Source: Ypsolopha sequella
Lineage: Eukaryota > Arthropoda > Insecta > Lepidoptera > Ypsolophidae
Length of the DNA: 64,000 bases
Reading direction: 5' to 3'
Assembly: GCA_934047225.1 (NCBI GenBank)
Contig: CAKOHE010000043.1
Location: 124,001 to 188,000, forward strand
A model generated the notes under the pieces. It was not told the origin of the DNA, ran no database searches, and saw only the letters and a list, made by a program, of their open reading frames with translations. The translations under genes and the position numbers were made by a program. This document shows positions 43,190 to 54,175 of this stretch, one piece after another. Each line of letters begins with the position of its first letter. Position 1 is the first letter of the stretch.

Positions 43190-44405
43190 ACTAGCGAAAA
43201 CAGACGCACGCACACATAGACGCGTACGTACGACGATCTCGGATGAAGTCGGTCGAATGCCAATACGAAATTCTGCCGAGATCATCATACCATAGTAAAA
43301 CCAGAACAGTAGTTTATCTTCAACCAAAGGTACATCGCGCGGCTAATATGTGTGCGTGCTAGTACGCACGAACTACAGTACGCACACAACAGCAATATCT
43401 CGGTATGCAAGGCCGGTGCTAGTCGGGGTCACGCCGCGGTCGCGCTCAGTCAAGTCTCTCGAATAAGCCGCCACGCCGCGCGCCATGCGTCACCGACCAA
43501 TTCAAATATGTCGACAGTACGCAATCGAACATATTGTACTGTCTTCGGATGCCTCAATAATAATTCCTCAAATCCAGAATTATCGTTCTTCTCAATACCT
43601 ACTCAACAAGAAAGGTATATATAAATAATAATGTGAAATGTAAACCGTATTTTCTTTGTTCACATTTAACATAGGTACCTATGATCATAACTGTGCTATG
43701 TTTGTTAATTATTCAAAGTATTTTTAAACGTGGAGCTGATATTGTTGAAATCGCAAAGATTTTTAATTTTAGACTAGGAGCCAATACTTGAATTTTATTA
43801 TGTACTCTAATGAATTTAACTGATTAATGTAGGTGACAATCACAAAGATTTTTAAGCAAAGGCATCGCCAGGGGGGGCAGGATGACATAAATTGTAGGTA
43901 AAATAAACTAATTTTAAGTTTTTAAGATAATCTTCTTGTGTTCCTCGCGAATTTTTCGACTACTTTATTATTAAAATGTCAAAAGTTTTTCGAATCTCTA
44001 GGAGGGACAGCTACCCCCTTCCCCCCTTTGACGATTCCCATGTTTTTAAAGTAAAGTTCAGGAGCCAACATTTTTCTTACAATAATTAAGATAAGCAAGT
44101 AAGATTTCTTTATGAGTTATAGTGTCTATATGTTTATTATGTATGATATGAATGTATTTGTAGTAGGTATGATGTTTGGATGTTTCACTACATCGTCGAT
44201 TGATAGCTCATTTTTCATAATCGGATTCAAAACATTTTAAGTATTGATTTTTTATTAGCTACGAACAATGATACGAAACTAAAAGAAGGGACAACCCTGC
44301 AAAAGTAGGTATTTAAGTCTCGTACGGGGCGTGAGTTAAACTACTGTTCTGGTTTTACTATGATCATACGTACGCGTGTATGCATGTGTGCGTCTGTTTT
44401 CGCTT
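43190..44405. mobile_element. Element bounded by inverted repeats and carrying a THAP exon
   Basis: Left: GCGAAAACAGACGCAC ... ACGCGTACGTA ... CATAGTAAAACCAGAACAGT AGTTTA. Right: TAAACTACTGTTCTGGTTTT ACTATG ... GCGTCTGTTTTCGC (to 44404). The left arm has about 50 extra bases (43233-43283), themselves a small hairpin (CGATCTCGG/CCGAGATC). P-type transposases carry an N-terminal THAP domain, so a P-related element is one reading; no transposase core is present. Confidence 0.6.
43508..43613 (+). CDS. First exon encoding the start of a THAP zinc finger
   Basis: ATG at 43508 gives MSTVRNRTYCTVFGCLNNNS SNPELSFFSIPTQQER. C-x4-C followed by the ELSFFSIP block is the N-terminal half of a C2CH THAP domain (the second C and H would be in a later exon). 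It ends at a donor-like AAG/GTATAT at 43613-43614. Upstream is GC-rich and promoter-like. No matching second exon was found in the window. It may be the first exon of a host THAP gene, or of a P-element-like transposase, as the surrounding inverted repeats hint. Confidence 0.6.
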
Positions 44406-44496
44406 GTTGTATGGAGCCGGCCTTGGTAGTATCTATTTTGTGGTACAAGTGTCACTTGTATTCGCTCCTGCTACGAGACAGATTATATTGAATAAT

Positions 44497-44914
44497 AGGT
44501 CTTTACATATGAAATTGCCGAAATTTTCTTACAGATGAATGAGTTCATCATTCCTGTAATTCTATAGCTATTTCAATTATTTGTTTTTTGTTTGAAAGTT
44601 GATTTCAAGGTTTAACATCTACGTATTAAATTTTGTTTTTGTTTTCAGTTTGATTATAAAAATTAAATATTTACAAACAGTTCGTCCTAAATGCCACCCA
44701 TTTCCATGATCAGATTCGTAATCCTTTTATACAGCTGACACTTTTCAAAAATTAAATTAATGTTGCTGTCAGCTTAATGTTGTCTCATTCATACATATAA
44801 GAAATGACATAATTTGGATTTGTCATTCCTAAAAAAATGCAAAAATGTTAGTACTGAAATTTGAGTTTCCTTCAAATTCTTTATAGAAAACGGCAATTTC
44901 ATATGTAAAGACCC
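44497..44914. mobile_element. MITE family D, complete copy
   Basis: AGGTCTTTACATATGAAATT GCCG and its complement CGGCAATTTCATATGTAAAG ACC bound about 418 bp. The interior ACAGTTCGTCCTAAATG and TTTGTCATTCCTAAAAAAAT is shared with 14446-14672. Confidence 0.85.
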
Positions 44915-45810
44915 AATATATCAGTGAAATAAACACCTGCAGAACAAACCATATCGAGCTCGATGGAGCGTGATACAGTGCTCTCTCTCTCTCTCACTCT
45001 GTTGATCTACCTCGAGAGGGATAGACATGTTGTATCGAGCGATTAAGGCGATACGAAAAATTTTTAGCGTCCCTGTTACTCCATATGCGAAAAAATCCTC
45101 AGTGCGAGTGGGACGGATTCGTGGAAAAGTAGCAAAAGGTCGGCCTTTTATTAATATAAAATGTACTAAGCTATTTGGTCAAAAAGATTTTCATGGAAAC
45201 TTTACAAATACATAATAATAATAAATCCATTTATTTCAGGCTACAATATCAACCTATAATTTGTTAGTAACAATATCTGGGGGCACGGCAGTGCCCCCGC
45301 AAAGTCTCGCAGGAAAAACGCGGAACGGCCGTACCATCCTTTTCTCGAAGCAACTCACGGCACTTTCAACCCCCCTGTATCTTCGTTGTGGGTGAAGCTA
45401 GAAGTCTGAAATTTCAGGAACCAAGAGTACTTACTGATCCTATATCTGACCCCAAATTACAACTTTGTACCTATATTCGATTACGAAATATCTCAAGTCA
45501 AAGTTCCCTTATTTTGTCACTGACTGACTGACACATCATCAAAAGTCTAAAGGTGTTCTAGCAGGCCTACAAACTTGAAATTTTGCATTCGGTTAGTGTT
45601 AAGTGTACATTGAAACAAAAAAATAAAAAAATGTTATTTGCGGTTGGTAATTTAATATTCCCATACAAAGTCTATACAAAATGTATGTTTCCAGCTGCAT
45701 CCATAAATTTGTATGACACTAGATGACGTTGGTGGTATGCTGCTTTGCATTAAAGACGCCTAAAACGAAAAATTCTACGTTAAAGTTAAAGTGCGAAAAC
45801 TAAAAAATAA
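44915..45810. other. Microsatellite and unassigned repeat-like sequence
   Basis: CTCTCTCTCTCTCTC at about 44980. A TTTATTTCAGGCTACAATAT ... TTGTTAGTAAC block at 45230-45275 resembles 54578-54620, probably a shared retroelement 3' end on the minus strand. GGGGGCACGGCAGTGCCCCC at about 45279-45298 is a perfect hairpin. The ORF 45027-45215 has no domain. Confidence 0.4.
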
Positions 45811-47053
45811 AACCGGTAAAGTGCGAATCTGACTCGTGCATAAAGAGTTCCGTACCCCTACACAATACGGGTACGGAACCCTAAAAGTAAATAACAACAA
45901 TAAAGATGCCATAGCAACATTAAGGCGACAAAAACAAAGCGATAAAACGGTAGCGCCTGACAAACAATTCGGTACCTTTTTAGTACGGAACCCAAATTTT
46001 CATTATTTTACTTTAAAGTATTTACTACAGACTGCCCAAAGTTTAAACTTTTACTTGTATGTTGTATTACCGTTCTAAAGATAGAGCCTTTGTTATAATA
46101 ATCTGTTCCTTGGGTAAGGCACCCTAAAAAGGGTGGTTTATAATGTTCCACACATTCACAATATTAGTCTATTTAAGAAGAACATATCAACATTTCGTAA
46201 TTAAGTCACTAAAAAAACGGTAGTTTGCGAATCCGACTCGCGCATAAAGGGTTCCGTACCCCTACACAATATGGGTATGGAACCCTAAAAGTAAATTGCA
46301 ACAACATAGATGCCATAGCACCATCAAGGCGACAAAAAACAAAGCGATAAAACGGTAGCGCCTGACAAACAATTCGGTACCTTTTTAGGAAGGAACCTTA
46401 ATTTTTATGATTTCTTATTTTACTTTAAAGTAGTCTGCCTAAATTTTCAACTTGTATGTATAACCGTTCTAACGATAGAGCCTTTGTTATAATAATTTGT
46501 GCTTTGGGTAAGGAACCCTAAAACACATTTAGTCTATTTAAGAAGATAAATATCAACATTTCGTAATTAAGTCGCTATTAAACCGGCTAAGTGCAATTCA
46601 GACTCGCTCACGAAGGATTCCGTACTACCGTCACACAATATGGGTACGAAACCCCAAATCATTATGGTAAATACTAACAATAAAGATGACATAGCAACAT
46701 CAAGGCGACAAAAAACAAGGCGCTAAAATGGTAGCGCCTGACAAACAAATCAGCACCTTTTGAATACGGAACTCTAATATTTATATGCCCAAAATTGTTG
46801 TTTTATAAAGATAGAGCTGAAACAAATAACATCGAATAATTGGACCCCCCTTGGATTTCCATTTATTGAACTTTTTATGCTGTGATAGGGCCATATTATT
46901 ATTTGCCGTGATAGAGGACAATGTAACATATATTATGTGAAAATATTTACGCGCTACCTATAACGGCTGAAGCTGTAGACCCATGTGATAGATGGATAGA
47001 CAGCGGAGGATTAGTAATAGGGTCACGGAACCTAATGATACGGAACCCTAAAA
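45811..47053 (-). repeat. AGGGTTCC-type repeat, three tandem partial copies
   Basis: AACCGGTAAAGTGCGAATCT GACTCG (45811), CGGTAGTTTGCGAATCCGAC (46217) and ACCGGCTAAGTGCAATTCAG (46581) each start a segment containing GTTCCGTACC or similar, AAAGATGCCATAGCAAC, GGTAGCGCCTGACAAACAA and GTACGGAACCC. Offsets are about 404 and 366 bases. The family normally occurs singly, so local amplification took place. Confidence 0.75.
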
Positions 47054-47365
47054 ATCAAGGTAAAAGGTTATTTATCAAGTAAAGCTTTAAATATATTATA
47101 GGAAAAATAAAGCGGCTAATGTTGTTTTATTTGTATATGCATCCTCTATGATGTAGGTATATTGAAATGTCTATGTACTCGTGTGTCATTCAAAAAAGAC
47201 CAGGTTTAGCTCATTATTCTGAGAGGTTTAGACATAATAATGTACTCTGTGGTTTAGACTGACAAGCCTGCCTTTCACTTCATTGTCAAAAGAAATTTTA
47301 ACCTGCCTGTTGCATCTATTTGTGGACAATAGTAATAATAACTTACAGTAAAAATTAATATTGCA

Positions 47366-47853
47366 ATGGAACCTGAAATATTGTACATAAATGAAAATTC
47401 TTGTCCACACCTAGTTGTCCCTATACCTGGAGATGGTTCATGTTTGTTCCATTCTTTGTCATTCTCTATGTATGGGAACATTGAGTCGTCATATGACATT
47501 AGGTGTGCAGTAGTCGAGTATGTGGTAGCGCATTGGGATGAAATGCAACTTTATACGTGTGACGAGCGTGGAGACACATGTACTCGACAGCAATGATGAA
47601 AACTACCACCTACGGTTCCGTATCCGAACTTATGGCAGCCACCGCTTTGTATCCATTTACGTTCGAGGTTTACGAAAATGGCCGTTTGAGAGGATCATTC
47701 GGTGGCGATCCTGGGATGCCAGTGAAACGTTTACGATTCTCTGGTAGTTTCTTAGGTGGTCATTATGAAATGCTCCTTCCCGATACTAGTTTCTCAGGAG
47801 TATGTCCTAATGATCAGTTAAAGGGAGTGGGTTTTAAGAAAATCCGCAGCTGA
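47366..47853 (+). pseudogene. OTU-family cysteine protease-like gene, frameshifted
   Basis: Frame 1 (47366-47596) has PIPGDGSCLFHSLSFSMYG, the D-G-x-C nucleophile motif of OTU deubiquitinases, and a following VEYVVAHWDEM helix. A one-base shift near 47570 leads to frame 2 (to 47853): TYGSVSELMAATALYPFTFE and FLGGHYEMLLPD, containing the catalytic His. Together about 160 residues, close to a minimal OTU domain. Predicted reaction: cleavage of ubiquitin linkages. Stand-alone OTU ORFs like this are often carried by insect mobile elements; no partner gene is seen, and a palindrome follows immediately. Confidence 0.72.
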
Positions 47854-47907
47854 CGTGCAAGAAATATTACTCGAGAAGAAAAAAAGGAGGACTACCTACA
47901 AAAAGAA

Positions 47908-48538
47908 ATGAGATCCCATCAAAAACATAAAATGTACAAAAATGGCAAGTCTCGCAACGCAATCCTTCCACCGTAAAAAGTTGTGAGATCTTATGTAAAG
48001 CCAAGTCTGCTATTTTAGTTTTTATGGAAGCACCTTTTCATTTAAGTTAGTATGGGAGCACCTATTTAACAAATTTATCATTAATTGTTTCCTATTTAGT
48101 TACCTACCAACATTAAGTGACTGTATTAATATTAGTCATCTTTATTTCCTAATAAAATATGGTGACTTTGCAATCGCAGAGCACAAATAAAGCACTGATG
48201 CGTAGAAATATCTTCTCAAATCGCTACTAAATTGGTATTAGGTAGCTGATATGTTGTATATGTTGCTGTGCGATTGCGAAGTCACTATATTTTATTAGGA
48301 AATAAAGATGACTAATATTGATACAGTCACTTAATGTTGGTATGTAACTAAATAGGAAACAATTAATGATAAATTTGTTAAATAGGTGCTCCCATACTAA
48401 CTTAAATGAAAAGGTGCTTCCATAAAAACTAAAATAGCAGACTTGGCTTTACATAAGATCTCACAACTTTTTACGGTGGAAGGATTGCGTTGCGAGACTT
48501 GCCATTTTTGTACATTTTATGTTTTTGATGGGATTTCT
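47908..48538. repeat. Near-perfect palindrome, 276-bp arms
   Basis: 47908-48184 (GATCCCATCAAAAACATAAA to GACTTTGCAATCGCAGAGC) pairs with 48263-48538 with only a handful of mismatches; spacer about 78 bases (AAAGCACTGATGCGTAGAAA ...). Such arm identity implies recent formation or gene conversion. No TIR-transposon end or coding region recognised. Confidence 0.92.
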
Positions 48539-49358
48539 TATTCTAATATTATGTAGTAAATAAATAAATCATATTAGCGTTTAATCATATTGGACTGTAC
48601 CTATGTGAGTGCTCTCCGCCAGGCTGGGACGCTTGCGTGCAGCAGGGAGCTGCGACTCAGATAGGGACAGTCGAGCCTGGCCGCAATGGTAGACAGGAGA
48701 ATGTTGGAGCTGGCCCACAAACGGCGCACCAGCGAGGCGGCACGCTTGCGTATTCTTGTGCAGAAGCAATCTGTGCGCGCTTCCGCAAACATACCTGACG
48801 CACTGCAGCGTCGGGACAGCCCCAGCAAACTCCGAAACGCGTTATTACACTGTACCCGGAGGGCACTGTACGATTTTTGCGAATAGAAGGCCCACATACT
48901 ACATGACGTATAAAATGAGGTGCAGTACGCCTTAAAAAGGGTTATTTTAACCTGCTTGGAGCACCAGAAAAATCTGCGAGCAATCATGTTCGCTCTGATC
49001 GACAATGCCCTCCGTTCCCTCTCAATGTCATCATTATCTTTGAGGCTGGACGTCAATATGTGGCCTAAGTATTTAAATTTATCCACTCTTTCTAGAGTAG
49101 ATCCATTCAGCCTGATAGGAGGAATAACCCGACGTTTGGCTCCAGCTCCAAATACCATGAGTTGACTCTTCTTGACATTGTATACGAGTCCATGAGAGTG
49201 GGCGTATTCCTCACAAATACGCAACATCTGTGTGATCCCGCAGGCCGAGGCACTCAGCAGCACCATGTCGTCCGCGTAACTTATGTTGTTGAAGCTGACG
49301 CCATCAATGTAGCATCCAACACGTTGGCTGCTGAGCGCCCCGATCAGCGAGTCCATAG

Positions 49359-49515
49359 TGATGTGTTCCTGAAGGATTTGGGGATCGCACGCGGAACGTA
49401 GTAACGACACGGTTATTCAATCGAGACTGCTTTATTAAGTATCTAGTAGGTAAGTACAGGTAGATCAACCGAGTGACAGACAATATGAAATTACCCACTA
49501 TATCTAAACATCACA
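49359..49515 (-). repeat. Gypsy 3' LTR
   Basis: 157 bp, identical by eye to the 5' LTR. The polypurine-like GTCGGGGAAA lies immediately before it in the minus-strand sense (49516-49525). Confidence 0.92.
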
Positions 49516-49710
49516 TTTCCCCGACAGTAATCCAAAAACACTTATAAATATAGATATATAACTAAGAACGCCTTAAGTGACAAGTAGCAAATATAAATTA
49601 GAACGAAATCATGTTAGGGACAAAGAATTGTGTACCTAAATGATTGTTATACTCTTACTAGCAATAGGTACATACATTTTATACTATTACTAACTAAATT
49701 ATTCTTTTGT

Positions 49711-50557
49711 TCATTCATCAAACCCGAGTCTATTGGGTGGACGGCGGTCTCGTTGAGGCCTGTAACTAGGCGGTGAGCTAAGGGACGTAGGGCAGGACGG
49801 TGAGGGCGGCGGCGGCGAGGTCAGGGCCGGACTTGGCACGGCGGCGGACGCAACGCGCGTCGACAGGGGAGGCTGTGTGAAATCACTAGCCGCCCGTTGC
49901 GGCCCTGGCACGGTGAGGGTTGTGTACGCTTACCCCGTTTGTCACGCGATATGTTAGTGGGCCTAACCTCTCTAACACGGTGCCTTTTACCCAAAACTCC
50001 TTAAAGCTTTTGAATATCTTATACAATATTCTCTCCCCCGCGACAAATTCTCTAGTTAAAACTTCGCTGTTTTTAATTTGTTTTTGTTGATTACGTCTTA
50101 CGACTTCATCCGTTTCCGGTCGCAGACAATCACATTTCGTACGAATATTACGTTTTAACAATAGTTCAACCGGAGTACGTCCAGTTGTGGAATGTGGGGT
50201 GGACCGATGAATCATTAAAAATGTCTGCAACGCGCTATATTGTAAGCTTACACTATCACGCAACGCCTTTTTAAAACAAGTTTTAATTAGTTTAACAGTG
50301 TTTTCAGCCGCCCCATTACTGCTGGGCTTGTAGGGCGAAACAGTGATATGGCGAATACCATTCACTTTCAAAAACGTAGCGAAATCGCGACTACCATATG
50401 GCGGGCCATTATCGCTGACCAATTCAAAAGGAAAACCAAAACGAGCAAAAACTTCCTGAAGACATGATATTGTACTCAACGCACTCGTTGAGTTAACTTC
50501 GAAAACCTCAATCCACTTAGAATAGGCATCGATTAAAACTAGAAAATATTTACCCAT
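49711..50557 (-). pseudogene. Gypsy integrase core and C-terminal tail
   Basis: The core from 50557 contains VLIDAYSKWIEVFE (first Asp), LVSDNGPPYGSRDF (second Asp) and SPYKPSSNGAAENTVK (Glu), the DDE triad for strand transfer. After about residue 223 the frame shifts near 49890 into a proline-rich tail that ends in RDRRPPNRLGFDE at 49711, a usual Gypsy pol ending. The N-terminal zinc part is at the end of the preceding ORF, out of frame by one base. Confidence 0.85.
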
Positions 50558-50565
50558 TTTAAGGC

Positions 50566-53385
50566 TTAAAAAAAATCGACGTGTACTCTATACCACGGAC
50601 GTTGAGGCCAGGCCCACGGGTGTATCGCGGCTTGTGCCGGTGTTGGTCGCTCCAAACTGCACGTGTCACACTCACGCGCTACACGTTCCACGTCCACGTC
50701 TAGGCCGGGCCACCATATGTAGCCGCGTGCAAACGCCTTCATGCGCACGACTCCCTGATGCGTGGCGTGCAGCTCGGCCAACACCGGCTTGCGAAGCGCG
50801 GTTGGCACCACGACGCGCGCTCCATACATCACGCAGCCGTGCTCCACGCTCAGGGACTCTCGCACACGCCAGTACGGGGACAACTCCTCTTTTCGCCTTA
50901 ATAATGAAAGTACTTTAGAAAGAACACCATCGACTTTCGTAGCCCTTTCAATGTCGTGGTGATCAATCGAAATAGCCTGCTCAATAAAATTTATAAACTC
51001 AAAAGTTTCTTCCATGTTGTCTTCTTGATTATTGTTCTCTGATGGTAAATGCGACAGCGCATCCGCGACGCAATTTTCATCCGATTTAATACACTCTATA
51101 TCATAATCATATCCCGATAAAATTACTACCCATCTTTGAAGACGGCCCGCTATCATCTTTGGAAGGCTTTTGTTGGGACAAAATATTGCCGCCAGTGGTT
51201 TACAATCAGTAACTAGAGTAAATTTTCTCCCATAAATATAATGAATTAACTTTTGTACTCCAAAAATAATAGCAAGGCCCTCCCTACAAATCTGCGCGTA
51301 GTTTCTTTCAGCCTGTGTAAGCGAACGCGAAACATGTATCACCGGCCGCTCCAATCCAGTATCATCGCGCTGCATCAGTACACAGCCCACGCCGTATGGT
51401 GACCCGTCACAGTACATACGTAGCGGTAAATTAGGATCATAATGAATCAACACAGGCTCCCTAGCTAGCATGATTTTTACAGTATTGAACGCTTTGTCAC
51501 AATCGTTATTCCACACATACGGGACATCTTTCTTTAATAACTCGTGTAATGGATGTAAAACCGTACTAAGATTATATAAAAATTTTGCATAATCCAATTT
51601 TATGAGGCCTAGGAATGCCCTTAATCGAGACACACTATCAGGAACAGGCGATTTTATTATAGCGTCTACCTTTTCAGCTTCTGCGCGCAATCCGGTCGCG
51701 TCAATTACAATGTACAATTGACCGCCCTGAAGAGCAGCAAAAATATCGTCTATCCTCGGAATTAGGTACTTATCATCTTCTAGTACCGGATTCAACGTTA
51801 TTTTAAAATCACCGCACAGTCTTATCTCGCCTGAACGCTTTACGACCGGAACAATAGGAGTTCCCCACTCGCTTGTCTCTAGCCTACAGAGTTCATTTTC
51901 GACTGCAACGCGTACAGTATACGGTACCGGTCGCGGCTTACAATAAACGGGGACTGAACCTGACTTTACATTTAAACGTACAACACCACCGGTAAATGTT
52001 CCTATACCCGGAGAGAACACCGAGGGAAACCGCCGTGACAACTCTTCAAAAATGCGCTTATGTTGCGCCCCCGCCTCGCGTGACCCCGGGGTTGCCTCCG
52101 CCCCCGTCGCCGCCATCACGCCGTGAATACTGACTGTGTTAGGATCGCAACCGATGCCTAGTGCCGTCATCCATCGTCTACCCAACAAAGCTACATCATT
52201 AGCGCCATTTATTACCACCAACTCTAAACCACTCACAGTATTTTCCTTATAAGTTACGCTACACTGAATAATACCGGCTGGCTTAACCTTTTGTCCACTG
52301 TACATTTGCAACTTAATGTTCGTAGGCTTAATTTCCGTGGTTGAAAAATATTGCTCGTACATCTTAAACGGAATAATACTCACTCCGGCGCCACTGTCTA
52401 AATGCATGTTTAAAACAACTCCGTTTACCTTGACTTTGCACCACCAGGGACGCTCGCTTACGTCATCTTGCATCATGTACACCGGGACGTCCTCGAGGTC
52501 CTCATTGCTTGCCGGCTCCTCATAATCGCTGTCTGAACGCTCAGACTGATACCGCACGTTGTTAACGCTATTATTACCCCTACGTGATTTACACACTTTA
52601 GCTATGTGGCCACGTTTACCACAGACGAAACACTCCACGTTCTGGAACGAACACCGAGACGCTAGATGGGGTCCCGCACACCTCCAGCACCGCTGCTGAG
52701 CACGCACGTCGCCGCCGCGGGCGCCGCGTGACCGGGCCGACTCTCGACCCACGCGCGCACCTTGACCTTGGCCGCGCGCGCCGTGCACCGCGTGCACCGG
52801 CTGAGCGTGTGGTGACTGCAGCTCCACCACGCTCCCTCGTGAGTCCCGATCTGCTGCTTCTAATGACAAGCTCAGCTCCGTGGATCGTGCGAATGTTAGA
52901 TTAACTTCTGTGAGCAGCCTAAAACGAGTAGCTTCACTTCGCAATCCAAATACAAATTGATCCCGCAAATTTTCTTCTAAGTAGCTTGTACCATTAAAAT
53001 TGCAGTTTTTTGCTAGTTGTTTTAGGCGTTGAATAAACTCACTAAGCGATTGTCCCACCTCTTGCTTACACGATCGGAAACACATTCGCTCCGCAATCTC
53101 TGAACGCTTCGGCGACAAGTGGATACGCACTTTTTCACCAATTTCGTCAAAAGGAACATTCTCTGGCTCTTTAGGGTAACACAGATTAGTGATAAGGTCC
53201 AAGGCTTCAGATCCAACCACAGCAATCAGGTATTTTGTGCGCATTGTGGGCTTCACGTCGATGATATCGAGCCACGCTTTGAATTGGCTCAGATACGTCG
53301 TCCATTTTACAGTGTTTGGATTAAATTCCTTGAAATTAATTGATTTCGATGTTGACGCCTGTGCTATTTCCTCGTTTTTTGGCAT
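50566..53385 (-). pseudogene. Gypsy gag-pol, RT catalytic core deleted
   Basis: Starts at ATG 53385 (MPKNEEIAQASTSKSINFKE), 15 bases after the 5' LTR. Order: capsid (EFNPNTVKWTTYLSQFKAWL), zinc knuckles CWRCAGPHLASRC and CFVCGKRGHIAKVC, protease LHLDSGAGVSI, RT fingers (WGTPIVPVVKRSGEIRLCGD), then VIDATG joins directly to LRAEAEKVDAII at about 51700. The palm segment with the YxDD motif, normally about 100 residues, is absent in frame. RNase H follows (LRMYCDGSPYGVGCVLM), then the integrase zinc motif (HATHQ ... CDTCS). The ORF ends at TAA 50566 after a run of eight T, where one more T would keep the integrase frame. Confidence 0.9.
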
Positions 53386-53399
53386 CCTCGTCGTCCAAA

Positions 53400-53556
53400 T
53401 GATGTGTTCCTGAAGGATTTGGGGATCGCACGCGGAACGTAGTAACGACACGGTTATTCAATCGAGACTGCTTTATTAAGTATCTAGTAGGTAAGTACAG
53501 GTAGATCAACCGAGTGACAGACAATATGAAATTACCCACTATATCTAAACATCACA
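53400..53556 (-). repeat. Gypsy 5' LTR
   Basis: 157 bp with TG...CA ends. Directly followed in the minus-strand sense by TT and TGGACGACGAGGATGCC, the presumed primer-binding site, which overlaps the gag start codon; an unusually compact leader. The tRNA primer is not identified. Confidence 0.92.
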
Positions 53557-54175
53557 CATAGTAAAGGCTAAAAAGTGCAGGCGAGGTCAAACCCCCCAGC
53601 CTCACCCCACACTCCAGCCTATACGGATCCGACAGTACGTCTGCCCACTTGACACTATTGATCTGGTTCCCATACCAATACCTGAAGATATTAATGAGCT
53701 CACCAGGCAAATTAATATCCCTGAGCTTCCTCCAGAGAATATCGTAGGAAACCAGATCAAAGGCTTTGGAGAGGTGCGGAAAGCAAGCGTATACAGGCGT
53801 ACTTCTCTTCACATAATACCTAACACAGTATTGCACTCTCTGTCGATAATCCCGGCCGACAACTAAACTGATTATCGTTCAGATCCAGATGTTTATTTAA
53901 ATGCACCTCAAGCAAACTGTCAAATACCTTGGCAAAAATAGTTGCAAGAGAAATAGGCCTGTAGTTCGTTTTATCGGATTTATCACCCGTCTTATTTTTA
54001 ATTATCGGAATCACAATAGTACGCATCATGTCAGAAGGTATGTATGAATGCCTCATACAGCAGTTGAACAATAAGGCCAGTACTCGGCATATGTGTGATC
54101 CAGCATGCTGTAGGTGCTCGATGCTGAGACCATCATGGCCAGGCGACTTACCGCGAGTCATTTATTGAACAATAT

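Larger units (their letters stand above)
49359..53556 (-). mobile_element. Young Ty3/Gypsy LTR retrotransposon, 4.2 kb
   Basis: Two 157-bp LTRs (49359-49515 and 53400-53556) look identical. They begin TGTGATGTTTAG and end GGAACACATCA on the minus strand. CATAG is duplicated at 49354-49358 and 53557-53561. Gag-pol runs on the minus strand. A primer-site-like TGGACGACGAGG follows the 5' LTR by two bases and a purine run (GGGGAAA) precedes the 3' LTR. Short LTRs and a gag-pol fused in one frame recall K02A2.6-like Gypsy elements. Confidence 0.93.
48601..54175 (-). pseudogene. Non-LTR reverse transcriptase gene split by a Gypsy insertion
   Basis: Upstream part (54175-53562): MTRGKSPGHDGLSIEHLQHA, TNYRPISLATIFAKVFDSLL, a frameshift near 53828, then LSKAFDLVSYDILWRKLRD and GVRLGGLTSPALFSLYY. 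Downstream part (49358-48601): MDSLIGALSSQRVGCYIDG, ISYADDMVLLS (catalytic YADD) and YNVKKSQLMVFG, running to a stop at 48601. The Q usually found in GVRQGG is L. Joined without the insert, the frame is continuous at the 5-bp duplication. Only the RT and thumb region is present; no endonuclease domain was found. Clade unassigned. Confidence 0.82.

Noticed and set aside
43352..43507. N-terminal extension of the THAP exon
   Set aside because: It depends on a non-ATG start and Ala/Ser-rich upstream sequence; the ATG at 43508 lies directly before the THAP motif.
53386..53451. Gag start placed inside the LTR
   Set aside because: That frame only opens with GTG within the LTR; the first ATG after the LTR (53385) fits gag better.
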